The notes beneath the pieces are model-generated. The model worked only from the letters and a program-made list of their open reading frames with translations. It had not been told where the DNA came from and did no database searches. Both the position numbers and the translations under genes were made by a program. This document shows, one piece after another, positions 36,019 to 45,581 of a DNA stretch of 64,000 nucleotides. Within the stretch, counting starts at the first letter, position 1, and each line of letters begins with the position of its first letter. The DNA is from Alteribacillus bidgolensis (GTDB lineage Bacteria; Bacillota; Bacilli; Bacillales; Marinococcaceae), in the NCBI RefSeq assembly GCF_002886255.1, contig NZ_KZ614149.1, positions 2,604,001 to 2,668,000 of the forward strand, read 5' to 3'.

Positions 36019-36228
36019 ATGGTACAACAAAACAGAAGTAACAATTCCAATCAACTTCTCGTTCCAGGAATGCAGCAAGCCCTTGATCAAATGAAAACGG
36101 AAATTGCTCAAGAGTTTGGCGTTCAGCTAGGAGCAGATTCCACGTCAAGATCTAATGGTTCTGTTGGAGGCGAGATCACCAAACGCCTTGTCCAAATGGC
36201 AGAACAGCAAATGAGCGGTAGACAGTAA
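36019..36228 (+). CDS. Alpha/beta-type small acid-soluble spore protein
   Basis: 69 residues: NSNQLLVPGMQQALDQMKTE, IAQEFGVQLGADSTSRSNGS and VGGEITKRLVQMAEQQM. The EIAQEFGV germination-protease site and the GxxTSRxNGSVGGEITKRLV DNA-binding part are diagnostic. These proteins coat and protect spore DNA. Two ATG codons lie side by side at 36016 and 36019; the second has the better spacing from AGGAGG. A terminator follows. Confidence 0.95.
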   Translation: MVQQNRSNNSNQLLVPGMQQALDQMKTEIAQEFGVQLGADSTSRSNGSVGGEITKRLVQMAEQQMSGRQ

Positions 36229-36231
36229 GAA

Positions 36232-36262
36232 TAGAAGAGGGGGGATATTCCTCCTCTTCTTT
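36232..36262 (+). terminator. SASP gene terminator
   Basis: AGAAGAGG and CCTCTTCT pair around a GA/T-rich loop, followed by TTCTC. Confidence 0.7.
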
Positions 36263-36479
36263 CTCGCTATGTATACTTATTTTCATATGTATACATGTAT
36301 TCAGCAAATGATAATGCTGGCAGCAGTCTCCGTGTAATCATTGCAAATGATGGCAATAGAACCACTCCCATTATATTTTAACTTCTGCCGGAGTTGAAAA
36401 TTCCTTTTTACATCCCTCCTGCAAAATATCCGTTTCCTAAAGATTAAAAGAACTTTGATAAGCAGCTAAGTCATTATTC

Positions 36480-36925
36480 GGCTGGCCATGCTCTTTAATA
36501 ATGGAAGATATTTTTCTTTCATATGTCTCCCGCTCACTCTGCCTGCATTGGCAGAAGAGTTCACAGCAGTATAGACTTCATGTCGATTATTATAAATCGG
36601 CCCACTGCAATAGAACGAACACCTTCTTCTAACTCTTCATCTGCAAACGACCAGCCCTGTTCTTTAATTTACATATAGTGCTTCACGTAATTCCTCCGGC
36701 TCCACTTTTGTGTTTGCTGTTAATTTCTCTGCTGATAAATCGTGTAAATATGCCTCTTTTTCTGCTTCTGGTAAATAAGCAAGCAATACTTTCCCCATTG
36801 AGGTAGCATAAGCAGGCAGACGCGAACCTACATTCAAGGAAATAGTCATAATACGTTCAGTAGGTACATGGGCAACGTACACGACATCATCGTGATCAAG
36901 AACAGATATAGAGGAAGATTCTTGT
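36480..36925 (-). pseudogene. IclR-family regulator, truncated and frameshifted
   Basis: Minus-strand frame VLDHDDVVYVAHVPTERIMT, then ISLNVGSRLPAYATSMGKVL and LAYLPEAEKEAYLHDLSAEK. After a stop at 36664 the protein resumes as QGWSFADEELEEGVRSIAVP and YNNRHEVYTAVNSSANAGRV. This is the ligand-binding part of an IclR-type regulator of the PcaR/PobR group. The helix-turn-helix N-terminus is missing and the sequence switches at about 36925 to thiolase on the other strand. Confidence 0.82.
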
Positions 36926-37381
36926 GTTTAGGAAATGCTTCTGGTGTAAATGACGGGGCTTCTGCCTTATTAATTATGAGTGCTGTCCGTGCCAAAGAAC
37001 TCGGCTTAAAACCATAGTACAGTTCAAAGCTTCTGCAGCAACCGGCGTAGAGCCATCTGTTATGGGGATCGGTCCGATTGCCTCTACCCAGAAATTAATG
37101 AAACGAAATCACTTGAAAAGCATTGACTTTGACCTGATAGAACTAAATGAATCCTTCGCTTCTCAATCTCTCGAATGTCTAAAACAACTCGAATTAAATC
37201 GGGAAAAAGTAAACGTCATCGGCGGGCCATTGCCCTTGGGCATCCATTAGGAGCCAGTGGTGCGAGAATATTAACGACCTTAATTCATGAAATGAAAAAG
37301 CAAGATGCTGGATTAGGCCTGGCTACAATGTGTATCGGCGTAGGCCAAGGTATATCTGCAGAAGTAGAAAATATGTCATGA
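36920..37381 (+). pseudogene. Acetyl-CoA acyltransferase (thiolase, PcaF-like), N-terminally deleted
   Basis: GNASGVNDGASALLIMSAVR, FDLIELNESFASQSLE, IALGHPLGASGARILTTLIH and MCIGVGQG are the last 40 per cent of a thiolase. The His (GHPLG) and second Cys (MCIG) are present, but the nucleophilic Cys region is gone, and two frameshifts (near 37010 and 37220) break what remains. The head-to-head IclR remnant suggests a former aromatic-acid (beta-ketoadipate) gene group. Confidence 0.85.
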
Positions 37382-37450
37382 AAAGAAACTTGGACGGCTT
37401 GATCTGCTCCGAAAGAGGTATAACAGAAATAAACCAAGCAGAAGTGAGAG

Positions 37451-37480
37451 GGGAGCTGCCAACATAGCAGCTCCTATTTT
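37451..37480 (+). terminator. Terminator behind the thiolase remnant
   Basis: GGAGCTGC, loop CAACATA, GCAGCTCC, then TATTTT. It also separates hutH on the other strand. Confidence 0.75.
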
Positions 37481-37532
37481 GGAGATACAAATATTTCAAT
37501 TGTTTTTACCGGCACGTTGTTATAATTTTTTA

Positions 37533-39023
37533 TTAGAATTCCGCGGTACTTTTTTTCAACCATCGATACATCGCTTCGATGTCTTTATAAAACATTCTAT
37601 CTGCTGTGATGAACGGTACGACAGCTCTTCCTTTTTCTAAAAATGTTCTCGTCTTAGGAGCCATTTTATCTTTTCCCTGGTATTCAGCTGCTTGCATGCT
37701 GCAAATGGCTTCAATAGCTAGCACACGCGTAGCATTTTCAATAATTTTTGCTGCATGTCTTGCCGCAATCGTGCCCATGCTGACATGATCTTCCTGGTTC
37801 GCCGAGGATGGAATCGAATCGACACTGGCCGGGTGTGCCAGCGTTTTATTTTCCGACACGAGAGAAGCTGCTGTATACTGCATAATCATCGCTCCAGATT
37901 GCAGGCCTGGTTCTGGACTTAAAAATGGGGGTAAATCATTCAATTGCGGGTTAACGAGCCGTTCAATACGGCGTTCTGACATATTAGCGAGTTCTTCTGC
38001 AGCAATCCCTAAAAAATCCAGTGCCAATGCGATCGGCTGTCCGTGAAAATTTCCGCCGGAAATCACTTTTCTCCCATTATCAAAAATAAGCGGATTATCT
38101 GTGGCGGCATTCATTTCTATTTCTAGCTTATCTTTTACATAATGAAGCGTCTGCCATGTTGCTCCGTGAACTTGTGGAATGCACCGGAGAGAATAAGCAT
38201 CCTGTACCCGCAGTTCTCCTTGTCTTGTCGTTAAATGACTGCCTTTTAAATAATGACGGATCCGTTTTGCCACCTCTATTTGCTCTGAATAGCCTCGTGC
38301 CAAATGAATATCTTCATCAAACGCATCAATGATTCCGCGCAGTCCTTCCATCGTGAGTGCAGCTATGATCTCCGATTGATAGGCCAGCTTTTCTGCTTTC
38401 AAATAAGCAATAATACCCATTGCTGTCATCGCCTGGGTTCCGTTTATAAGAGCCAGCCCTTCTTTTGCTGTTAATATAATCGGTAAAATCCCTTCTTTTT
38501 TTAAGGCAGTATCAGCTGGGATTGTTTGTTTTTTATAAAACACGTCTCCTTCACCAAGAAGGACTAATGCTAAGTGGGATAGCGGCGCCAAATCACCGCT
38601 TGCTCCAAGCGATCCTTGCTGAGGTATCACCGGGTGAATACGTTTATTTAGTAATTCAATCAAACGATTGATTAAAAGAGGACGCACCCCGGAATATCCT
38701 TTTAAAAGTGCATTTGTCCTCAATAGCAGCATAGCCCGTGAAACGATTTCAGGAAACGGATCCCCCACCCCGCATGCATGCGAATATATTAAGTTTTTTT
38801 GAAGCTTTTTAACATCTTCTTTTTGAATAAGAACATCGCTGAATTTTCCAAAGCCTGTGGTAATGCCGTAAATAACCCTCTCTTTTTCTACGATATCTTC
38901 CACGGCTTTACGGCTTCTTTTTACATCATCCATACTTTTGTCGGAAGCAATGACTGTCTCACCTTCAAATAGTACTTTCCTTATCTCTGAAAAACGAAGG
39001 GAATCACCTGTTAATACCACCAT
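37533..39023 (-). CDS. hutH: Histidine ammonia-lyase
   Basis: 496 residues. The MIO prosthetic-group triad Ala-Ser-Gly is in QQGSLGASGDLAPLSHLA, and VIYGITTGFGKFSDVLI, GNFHGQPIALALDFLG and SSANQEDHVSMG are the other family signatures. It converts histidine to urocanate, the first step of histidine use. Start ATG follows GTGGGGAAGTGG. The next enzyme, urocanate hydratase, survives only as a fragment directly upstream; no hutI, hutG or hutP is in the window. The NhaC-type transporter upstream on the same strand may be linked. Confidence 0.93.
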   Translation of the reverse strand: MVVLTGDSLRFSEIRKVLFEGETVIASDKSMDDVKRSRKAVEDIVEKERVIYGITTGFGKFSDVLIQKEDVKKLQKNLIYSHACGVGDPFPEIVSRAMLLLRTNALLKGYSGVRPLLINRLIELLNKRIHPVIPQQGSLGASGDLAPLSHLALVLLGEGDVFYKKQTIPADTALKKEGILPIILTAKEGLALINGTQAMTAMGIIAYLKAEKLAYQSEIIAALTMEGLRGIIDAFDEDIHLARGYSEQIEVAKRIRHYLKGSHLTTRQGELRVQDAYSLRCIPQVHGATWQTLHYVKDKLEIEMNAATDNPLIFDNGRKVISGGNFHGQPIALALDFLGIAAEELANMSERRIERLVNPQLNDLPPFLSPEPGLQSGAMIMQYTAASLVSENKTLAHPASVDSIPSSANQEDHVSMGTIAARHAAKIIENATRVLAIEAICSMQAAEYQGKDKMAPKTRTFLEKGRAVVPFITADRMFYKDIEAMYRWLKKSTAEF

Positions 39024-39224
39024 TTATTCCACTTCCCCACTCTTACCTGTTAAAAAGGACAGCATGGTATGGACCACTTTTCACGGATTGTTCCGCGACA
39101 TCTTTTCTCAGGCTCCACAAACAGTATCGTGGCTTTTACTTTCGGATGCTGACCTGCTAATTGGACAGCTTTAAATACTACTTCGGTGTACATCCCCCTG
39201 GATCTGCTGCATGAGGTGCGGGGT

Positions 39225-39315
39225 TGTGTACGATATCGAGCACATCCATACCTCCGTAAACGACCAGTTTCTCTGGATTTTCGGTAATGTCTGGATCCAA
39301 TTTATTGTTTAACAT
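39225..39315 (-). pseudogene. Urocanate hydratase N-terminal remnant
   Basis: ATG at 39315, reading MLNNKLDPDITENPEKLVV and YGG, matches the start of urocanate hydratase. After YGG the frame departs into DVLDIVHNPAPHAADPGG, which I cannot align. The flanking stretch 39024-39224 gives TEVVFKAVQLAGQHPKVKAT in a third frame, unassigned. hutU therefore appears deleted upstream of hutH. Confidence 0.5.
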
Positions 39316-39430
39316 ACACTGCTTCTTGTCCCCGTGTATTATTTTACTTGCTTGCAGCTTGGGTCTGTCACTTTATTCACCCTTTCCTATGGTGGTCACT
39401 TTACTTATAGGTATGCTTATTGATGACGCA

Positions 39431-39466
39431 AAAAAACTCCGAAACTTTTATATCCCGGAGTTTTTT
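39431..39466. terminator. Terminator hairpin
   Basis: AAAACTCCG and CGGAGTTTT with T and A tracts on both sides. Confidence 0.75.
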
Positions 39467-39580
39467 GAAAGATTTTTAGAAATATGAAAATTAAATAAGT
39501 GCAAAATAGCCTAACGCTTTTAGCGACTCTTTCGTTTGCTTGCTTTCTTCTTTTTCTTTTGTTTATTTTTCATTCCTTTA

Positions 39581-39946
39581 TTAAGACCTAATGCTCCCTT
39601 GCAGCCGCTTCCCTACTTGGGTAGCTGCTGATTGAGTGCCCTTTGTTCGATTCTTTTGATTATTAATAGCTATTACAATTTCATTTTGTTTCTTTCGGTT
39701 TTTTCTTTTTAGCCCTTGCGCTCCCACACTTTGCTGCTGCTCTGTGTTCGATGAGTTAAGAGCAGCATTATTTCCAGCTGCACTGCTTTTCCCAGCCCCG
39801 CTGGCGATCTGCGTTGTATTTGGTGAGTCCGTAAACTGATTGTTAATAACCGCTGTCACTCTAAAATTTTTTGGCATCGGGTAAACTACTTTGCTTTTTA
39901 TTCTATTTGCTTTGACAATAATCGTGACCTTTTGAAAGGAGGACAA
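39581..39946 (-). CDS. Asn/Gln/Ser-rich low-complexity protein
   Basis: Up to 121 residues of unknown function; the start is uncertain (TTG at 39946, or ATG coding MPKNFRVTAVINNQ). A beta-like N-terminal stretch VTAVINNQFTDSPNTTQIAS is followed by Ala/Ser/Asn/Gln-rich sequence and GAQGLKRKNRKKQNEIVIAI. Beyond the stop, a different frame continues with GALGLNKGMKNKQKKKKK, which repeats the GAQGLKRKNRK motif, so a frameshift near 39597 may have cut off a Lys-rich tail. Composition recalls spore coat or exosporium proteins. Confidence 0.45.
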   Translation of the reverse strand: MSSFQKVTIIVKANRIKSKVVYPMPKNFRVTAVINNQFTDSPNTTQIASGAGKSSAAGNNAALNSSNTEQQQSVGAQGLKRKNRKKQNEIVIAINNQKNRTKGTQSAATQVGKRLQGSIRS

Positions 39947-39990
39947 CGTGCATAAACCAATCCCCTGTTAATGGTGAAAATTCTGCGATC

Positions 39991-41406
39991 TTAAAAAAAG
40001 AAGGAAGTGCCTGCGTAAAGAACCGTAGCAATGCAAGCTGCTATTAATGCTGGTTTTAATTTGTAATGCGCATAATCGACCACGGTTAAATTTAAAATTC
40101 TTGCAATCGTATTAGTATCATCGCTTAACGGGGAAGCAAAGGCTCCAAACGAACCGCTCGCAAATACAGCTCCTATAATCAAAGGCAAAGAGATATCGGC
40201 TGCTGTCGACAGCGACACTCCAAGCGGCATTAAAATCCCCCACGTCCCCCAGGCGGAACCAATAAAATAAGAAACCGCTGCACCAAACACAAACATAAGC
40301 GGCGTAATAAACATTTCAGGAATCCAGCCGCTATGTTCCGTAACAAAATCAGAAAAGCCGAGCTCTTCGGTGACCGAAGATAATCCCCATACGACTGACA
40401 ACAGCACAATCACCGACATCAATTCATTTCCGCCGACGACAAAGCTGTTAATAATATCTTTTAATTTAAACTTTTGAAATAAGAAAAAAACGACTGTAAG
40501 AAGCGTTGTAATTAAAAGCGCAATCACCATGGCTTCTAACACATCTGCTTCAATAAAAGCTTGCGGGAAAGCATAGCCTTGAACGTTTCCATCCCACCAC
40601 GTCAAAAATAATGTCAAGCTGATAACAACAGCAACAGGAAGAATCAAGTTCCACGGCTTGGTAGGCAGTTCTCTTGCAACCGCCGGGTGGCAATCATGCC
40701 AATCATCCTCATCTTCTTCCTTTTCCTTGTTGTCTTCTATTTGAGTCGGAGCATCAGAGCTGGAGTGATGAAAAAAGCTTAAGTATATCCCCAGTAAAAT
40801 AATAACGATGGCAAAAAAATTGAAAGGAATGCTCTGCAGAAACAAATCGTACGGATCTCCTGTGCCTGCTTGATTTTTTACAGAAATTTGCACGACCGAT
40901 ACCATATACCCTACAAAAGCGGTAGCCACGGGTATTAACACAATAATGGGAGTAGAAGTGGTCTCAATCACAAATCCAAGTTCTTTCGTGCTCATTTTCA
41001 CTTTTTTAAGTAGTGCTTTCATAATCGGTGCAATCGTAACGAAGCGGAACGTCGGCGCACTGAATGTTCCAATCGTTGAAATGTAAGTAAGAAACAAGGC
41101 CTCTTTTTTTGAAGTTATTTTTTCAGATGCTGTTTCGACAAACCCTTTAATCCCGCCGCAAAATTTAATCATCCCGATCAGACCAGAAAAAGCATATAAA
41201 AACACAATAATTTTTATGTTGTTTTCATCAATTAATGCTTCCACCACATATCCAAGCATCGTTTGCATCCCGCCGATGACAGAAGGGGAGACAATGTAAG
41301 AACCAACGAGCAAGCCTAATATCAGTCCAGGAAGCACTTGTCTTGTAAAAATTGCGATGGGCATCACTACTAAAAAAGGGATAATTGACATCCAATTAGA
41401 ATCCAT
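39991..41406 (-). CDS. NhaC-family antiporter/transporter
   Basis: 471-residue membrane protein with about eleven hydrophobic segments and a charged cytoplasmic loop (EDNKEKEEDEDDWHDCHP) in the middle. GSAWGTWGILMPLGVSLS and GSFGAFASPLSDDTNTIAR are the signatures of the NhaC/ion-transporter superfamily, which includes Na+/H+ antiporters, malate:lactate and arginine:ornithine-like exchangers. The ion or substrate is not evident. ATG at 41406 lies eight bases after AGGTGA; an earlier in-frame GTG at 41418 overlaps it. Same strand as hutH, separated by about 970 bp of decayed sequence. Confidence 0.82.
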   Translation of the reverse strand: MDSNWMSIIPFLVVMPIAIFTRQVLPGLILGLLVGSYIVSPSVIGGMQTMLGYVVEALIDENNIKIIVFLYAFSGLIGMIKFCGGIKGFVETASEKITSKKEALFLTYISTIGTFSAPTFRFVTIAPIMKALLKKVKMSTKELGFVIETTSTPIIVLIPVATAFVGYMVSVVQISVKNQAGTGDPYDLFLQSIPFNFFAIVIILLGIYLSFFHHSSSDAPTQIEDNKEKEEDEDDWHDCHPAVARELPTKPWNLILPVAVVISLTLFLTWWDGNVQGYAFPQAFIEADVLEAMVIALLITTLLTVVFFLFQKFKLKDIINSFVVGGNELMSVIVLLSVVWGLSSVTEELGFSDFVTEHSGWIPEMFITPLMFVFGAAVSYFIGSAWGTWGILMPLGVSLSTAADISLPLIIGAVFASGSFGAFASPLSDDTNTIARILNLTVVDYAHYKLKPALIAACIATVLYAGTSFFF

Positions 41407-41738
41407 ATGCACATTCACCTAACTTTATCGTTTACGACCCTGTTTAGTTTGTGGAGTGCAGGCGAAAAAGTGCACTCTAATAAAGACTTAAAGACTTATG
41501 ATACTTTGTTTTAAAAGGGCAAATTATGTGATTTTATCGTTTTAGCATGTGACAAGGAACTGCCCCTACATCATCAATAGACTATGTTTTATTAGATATA
41601 ACGAATGTCCTTATAAGATTTGGCTCCTGGCTTTTAACGTCACCACTGCGTGTTCAATTTCACTCAATATTGTTATTCGTGTTAACCGTTGACGAGCTAG
41701 GTGAAGCGTTCCTGCATTTTTCATAAATTCTTTTTCTA

Positions 41739-42743
41739 TTATTTTTTTGCCAACTCATTTCGATCTGGAGCTTGTGGTGGATTTTCCATCCATCCGTTCT
41801 CAATCATAATATTTGCTCCATCCTCGGCATACTTGCCAAGTTCCATTGTTAAACGAGAATAATGCACTTGAATGTCACGCCTCATCGTTGTTGCCATACT
41901 TGTTCCGTAGTAGCCCATACCAATAGCAATAAGTGCAGTTGTGTGAAACATCATCAGTTTATCTGAAAACGGAGCCGTTGTAGATGTTGTCACCTCCGAA
42001 TCCCATGAAACGGGGACTGGTATATCACCTTCACGTAATATCGAACCGAATATTTCAGTATGTTTTGCTGCAATTTCCTTCCCTCTTACCATGTACTGGG
42101 AAACATTTTTTGACGTTGCAACTTGACTGAATCCCATAACCATCGCTGTCCCTAAAGAGTTCCTCTGGATATTATCATGAAGATTCGAGATTTCTAAAGA
42201 AACCAAAGGCCTGCGTTTACCAAACCATCCCGAAAGAAACCTTTGCTTTGTCACAAAATCAACTTTGTCAGGATACGGCATGTAAGGCGGACGTACATAG
42301 AGTCCTTTAGCTAGTAATATGTCATTCGCCATTCCATGGAGATTACCGTATTCATTCAAACATTCCATAAAATATTGGTGGAGATCTGGACGCGCTGATA
42401 AAGCAGTTGATACGCTATGCGCATTCAACCCTAGTTTCCCGATCTGCTGCAAATAAAACAGCACGAACGCATCTGAATATAAGCGCGGGGCATTTACATT
42501 GACATCATTCTCCGTAAAACCTACAGGAATAGGAAAGTTTTCGTCGCTAAAAATAGAAGTTAACGTTTTTACATGGGATTGTGATATTTCCAAAGCATAT
42601 TTTAATACGGTACGGATATCGTTATCTTCCACGTGTTCCAGAAAATAGCGAAGGACACAAACAGCCAAGGTATCGTTCTGGTAAGACCCCCAGAGCTGGG
42701 AAATTTCTGCTGATGTTAATGATGCGTCGTGATTGGTTTGCAT
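41739..42743 (-). CDS. DUF3231-family protein, copy 1
   Basis: 334 residues, two similar halves of about 165 residues, the standard DUF3231 arrangement. Each half is a helical bundle of ferritin/rubrerythrin type; LSTALSARPDLHQYF, PPYMPYPDKVDFVTKQRFLS and IENGWMENPPQAPDR are characteristic. The family is common in endospore formers and its role is not established. GGAGGTTGACATAA precedes the ATG. It is a tandem paralog of the next upstream gene (about half of the residues identical by eye), 88 bp apart. Confidence 0.85.
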   Translation of the reverse strand: MQTNHDASLTSAEISQLWGSYQNDTLAVCVLRYFLEHVEDNDIRTVLKYALEISQSHVKTLTSIFSDENFPIPVGFTENDVNVNAPRLYSDAFVLFYLQQIGKLGLNAHSVSTALSARPDLHQYFMECLNEYGNLHGMANDILLAKGLYVRPPYMPYPDKVDFVTKQRFLSGWFGKRRPLVSLEISNLHDNIQRNSLGTAMVMGFSQVATSKNVSQYMVRGKEIAAKHTEIFGSILREGDIPVPVSWDSEVTTSTTAPFSDKLMMFHTTALIAIGMGYYGTSMATTMRRDIQVHYSRLTMELGKYAEDGANIMIENGWMENPPQAPDRNELAKK

Positions 42744-42831
42744 TTATGTCAACCTCCATCAAAGTTTAACTGCACTATTTAATAACACCTATAAGTATTA
42801 TCTGGTCATCTATTTGTCCCCCCACTATTTA

Positions 42832-43833
42832 TTAAGTATTCGCTAACCCATCGCGGTCACTAGCACGGGGAGGCTCTTCCATCCAGCCGTTTTCAATAAG
42901 AATATTCGCACCATCCTCTGAATATTTGAGTATTTCTTGTAAGAGACGATCATAGTGTACCGTTAAATCACGTCTTAGACATGTAGAAATGCTTGTTCCG
43001 TAATATCCAACTCCTAATGCAATTAAAGAAGTAACGATAAACATCATCAGCCTGTCGGAAAATGGAGGGATTCTAGACTCCGTTACATACGTATCAGAAG
43101 GCATCGAAACAGGAAGATCATCTTCACGCAATAAAGAGCTGAATATTTCATTATGCTTGGATGCAAGCCGTTTACCTCGTACAAAGTATTGGGCAATATT
43201 ATTTGAATTTGCTACTTGACTGAAACCAACTAAGGTCGCTATTCCTAACGCATTTCGTTGAAAATTAGCGTAAATATTTGTCATCTCCAATGATAGTAAT
43301 GGCCTTCTTTCACCTAACCAACCCGTAAGAAAGTTTTGCTTTTTGACAAAATCCACTTTTTCAGGATACGGAATATACGGTGATCGAATATAAAGCCCTT
43401 TCGATAACAATGTGTTTTTTACCATGGTATCTAGTTGAATCGCTTCCGTTAGACATTGTGAATAAAACTCATCAATATCCGATCGAACGGCTAAAGATTT
43501 TGATACACTATATCCATTTAAGGAAATTTGCGCCATCTGGTTCATGAACTGCAGCATAAAATGGTCAGAAAACAATCGCGGAACTTTTAATTGTAAATCT
43601 TCATTTACCGAAAATCCTTTTGGGAGCGGGTAGTTTTCTTCGGTAAAAATGGCTGTTATTTTTTCGATATGTGTTTTCGACAAATGTAAAGCGTGCTCTA
43701 AAATGGGACGAATCTCGTTGTCTTCAACAGTTGCCAAAAAATGTTCTAACAGACATATGGAACCGCTGTCATTTTGATAAGAAGTCCAAAGCTGTGAAAG
43801 TTCCGCAGCTGTTAGTTTTATGTTCTGTTCCAT
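42832..43833 (-). CDS. DUF3231-family protein, copy 2
   Basis: 333 residues, paralog of the downstream neighbour, with ELSQLWTSYQNDSGSICLLE, SPYIPYPEKVDFVKKQNFLT and IENGWMEEPPRASDRDGLAN. The spacing and shared strand suggest one transcript with copy 1. ATG at 43833 follows AGGAGGCAATGTG; a GTG one codon earlier is too near. A third decayed copy lies at 25.1-25.6 kb. Upstream lies the GerAB-like gene on the same strand. Confidence 0.85.
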   Translation of the reverse strand: MEQNIKLTAAELSQLWTSYQNDSGSICLLEHFLATVEDNEIRPILEHALHLSKTHIEKITAIFTEENYPLPKGFSVNEDLQLKVPRLFSDHFMLQFMNQMAQISLNGYSVSKSLAVRSDIDEFYSQCLTEAIQLDTMVKNTLLSKGLYIRSPYIPYPEKVDFVKKQNFLTGWLGERRPLLSLEMTNIYANFQRNALGIATLVGFSQVANSNNIAQYFVRGKRLASKHNEIFSSLLREDDLPVSMPSDTYVTESRIPPFSDRLMMFIVTSLIALGVGYYGTSISTCLRRDLTVHYDRLLQEILKYSEDGANILIENGWMEEPPRASDRDGLANT

Positions 43834-44019
43834 CACATTGCCTCCTATAAGACATTATTTATACTTGTCCTCTATTCTTTGACATTATGTATAAACTATT
43901 CTGTTTCTATATGCTTTTTATTATTTTTATTGGTTTGATAATGAGAAACTGATCTTTCTTCATCCAACAATATTGACTAATGAAAAGAAATCACAACAAC
44001 AGTAGCATTTTTAACAGTT

Positions 44020-45108
44020 TCAATGACGTTTTTTTAAAACAGCAAGAAGCAGCAGCAAAACAGGAATAATGATTTGAAGAGGTAAATGCAATAGCAGCGG
44101 TATTAACCGCATCCCTTCATAGTTATGTTCCGAGATACTGCTTGCAACAATCATGGAAAAAAACAAGACGACAATTCCAAGCGGATAGACAAGCTTCACC
44201 TTCTCTTTCACGTTAAACAAGATAGATGTTCCGATCACGCCTGCATAAAAAAAGATACTTACTTTAATAAAACCACCGATAATAAGCGCAATCATAAAAA
44301 AGACATCTAACCGTTCCAGAAATTCGGCCACCTGAATCGATTGGATTGTGGAAAGGAGAGGAAACTGCGAGCGTGTATAAATATCAACACCAAGAACCGT
44401 GATATTAACTGCCATAACAATCGCAAGATTAATGCCGACAATACCAATGGCCGACATTCCAGCAATTTTCACTTTTTTCGGTCTGTTGACATATGGCAGT
44501 ATCATAGTAAAAACGATAATCTCTCCAAAAGAAACGTACCATGTTTGCGTAAAGAAGGTGTTAAGCACACGACCTATACCTTCTTCGAGAACCGGTTTCA
44601 AATTGTTTAAATCCATGACACCGGAAATCACAAGTAATAAGAATCCAACAACCGCAAATATATATATTAATACAAAAAGGAATTCTCCCATTCTCGCTAA
44701 TACTTCAATGCCTTTACAGACTGCATATACGATGACAAGAAGCAGCAGGACATTGGTAATAAACAGCGGAGTCTCCTGATAGGAGAACGTTACGAGCATT
44801 TCACCAAAATCCCGCAATATTCTTGCAGCAAGATATAAAAAATACACGATATAAACACAAGCAAGAATCTTGCCGAAACATTTCCCGATTATTTTTTGTA
44901 TATACTCTGTTGGCATCATATCCGGATAACATCTATAAAGACGGTAATGGATAAAAAACATGAACAAGCCGCCTGCCATTCCTAAAAGAACGGCAATCCA
45001 GGCATCTTGCTTTGCATCAATACCAAGAGGGATCAAGATAGCACTACCATGTCCGAACAAAAACATCAGAACAAAGAGCTAGCTTGCATTGATCTTTGCT
45101 TTCTCCAC
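44020..45108 (-). pseudogene. GerAB-type spore germination permease with early stop codon
   Basis: Member of the APC-type endospore germination permease family (GerAB, GerBB, GerKB), with ten helices; GKILACVYIVYFLYLAARIL and TYTRSQFPLL-like DIYTRSQFPLLSTIQSIQVA are typical. The open frame from 45066 lacks the normal start. The proper N-terminus, VEKAKINAS-stop-LFVLMFLFGHGSAI, begins with GTG at 45108 and has TAG (45079-45081) where the family has Gln (CAG). One C-to-T change would explain it. Translation from a later start would lose half of helix 1. No gerAA or gerAC partner is nearby. Confidence 0.72.
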
Positions 45109-45481
45109 TCATTGGTCACATCCTTTTATTCTTACAATGATTTGATTATTATTCATGGGCGCCGTAAGAAAGTATTAATCGTAATATGCACGTCGCATTT
45201 GAGAAATAAACTCGGTTCTAATCAATACTAGTGATCCTAAAAACATGGAAGCCAAAAGTTTAGAATATCCCCACACGGATTTTTATTCATTTATAAAAAT
45301 CTTCCTTGCGAAAATTTACAAATTTAATGATATTAAAAGCAAATTAACAATCGTCCCTAACAATTTCAATTTAAACCAATAATTACCATAATGTCATGTG
45401 ATAATATAAAACAGCTTCAAAAACAGACGCAAGACATAGACGAATCTCCCCCCCTCTGGTAGGTTAGCTTTAGCTGATTAG
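45109..45481. other. Intergenic gap, no gene seen
   Basis: AT-rich sequence between the divergent germination gene and the Glu-rich lipoprotein. No gene or motif recognised before repeat copy C. Confidence 0.5.
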
Positions 45482-45537
45482 AAAAATTTGGCTTTCTGCT
45501 AAGTCCAAATGGGAGAAGTCTTAGTCTTTTCTCATGT
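45482..45537 (+). repeat. Interspersed repeat, copy C (degenerate module 1)
   Basis: GAAAAATTTGGCTTTCTGC, AAGTCCAAATGGGAGAAGTC and TTAGTC match module 1 of the family with several changes. It lies about 45 bp upstream of the Glu-rich lipoprotein gene, with copy D just after that gene. Confidence 0.55.
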
Positions 45538-45581
45538 AAAATCAGCGCCCAAAATCTAACCTGAAATGAGGGATTTACAAG

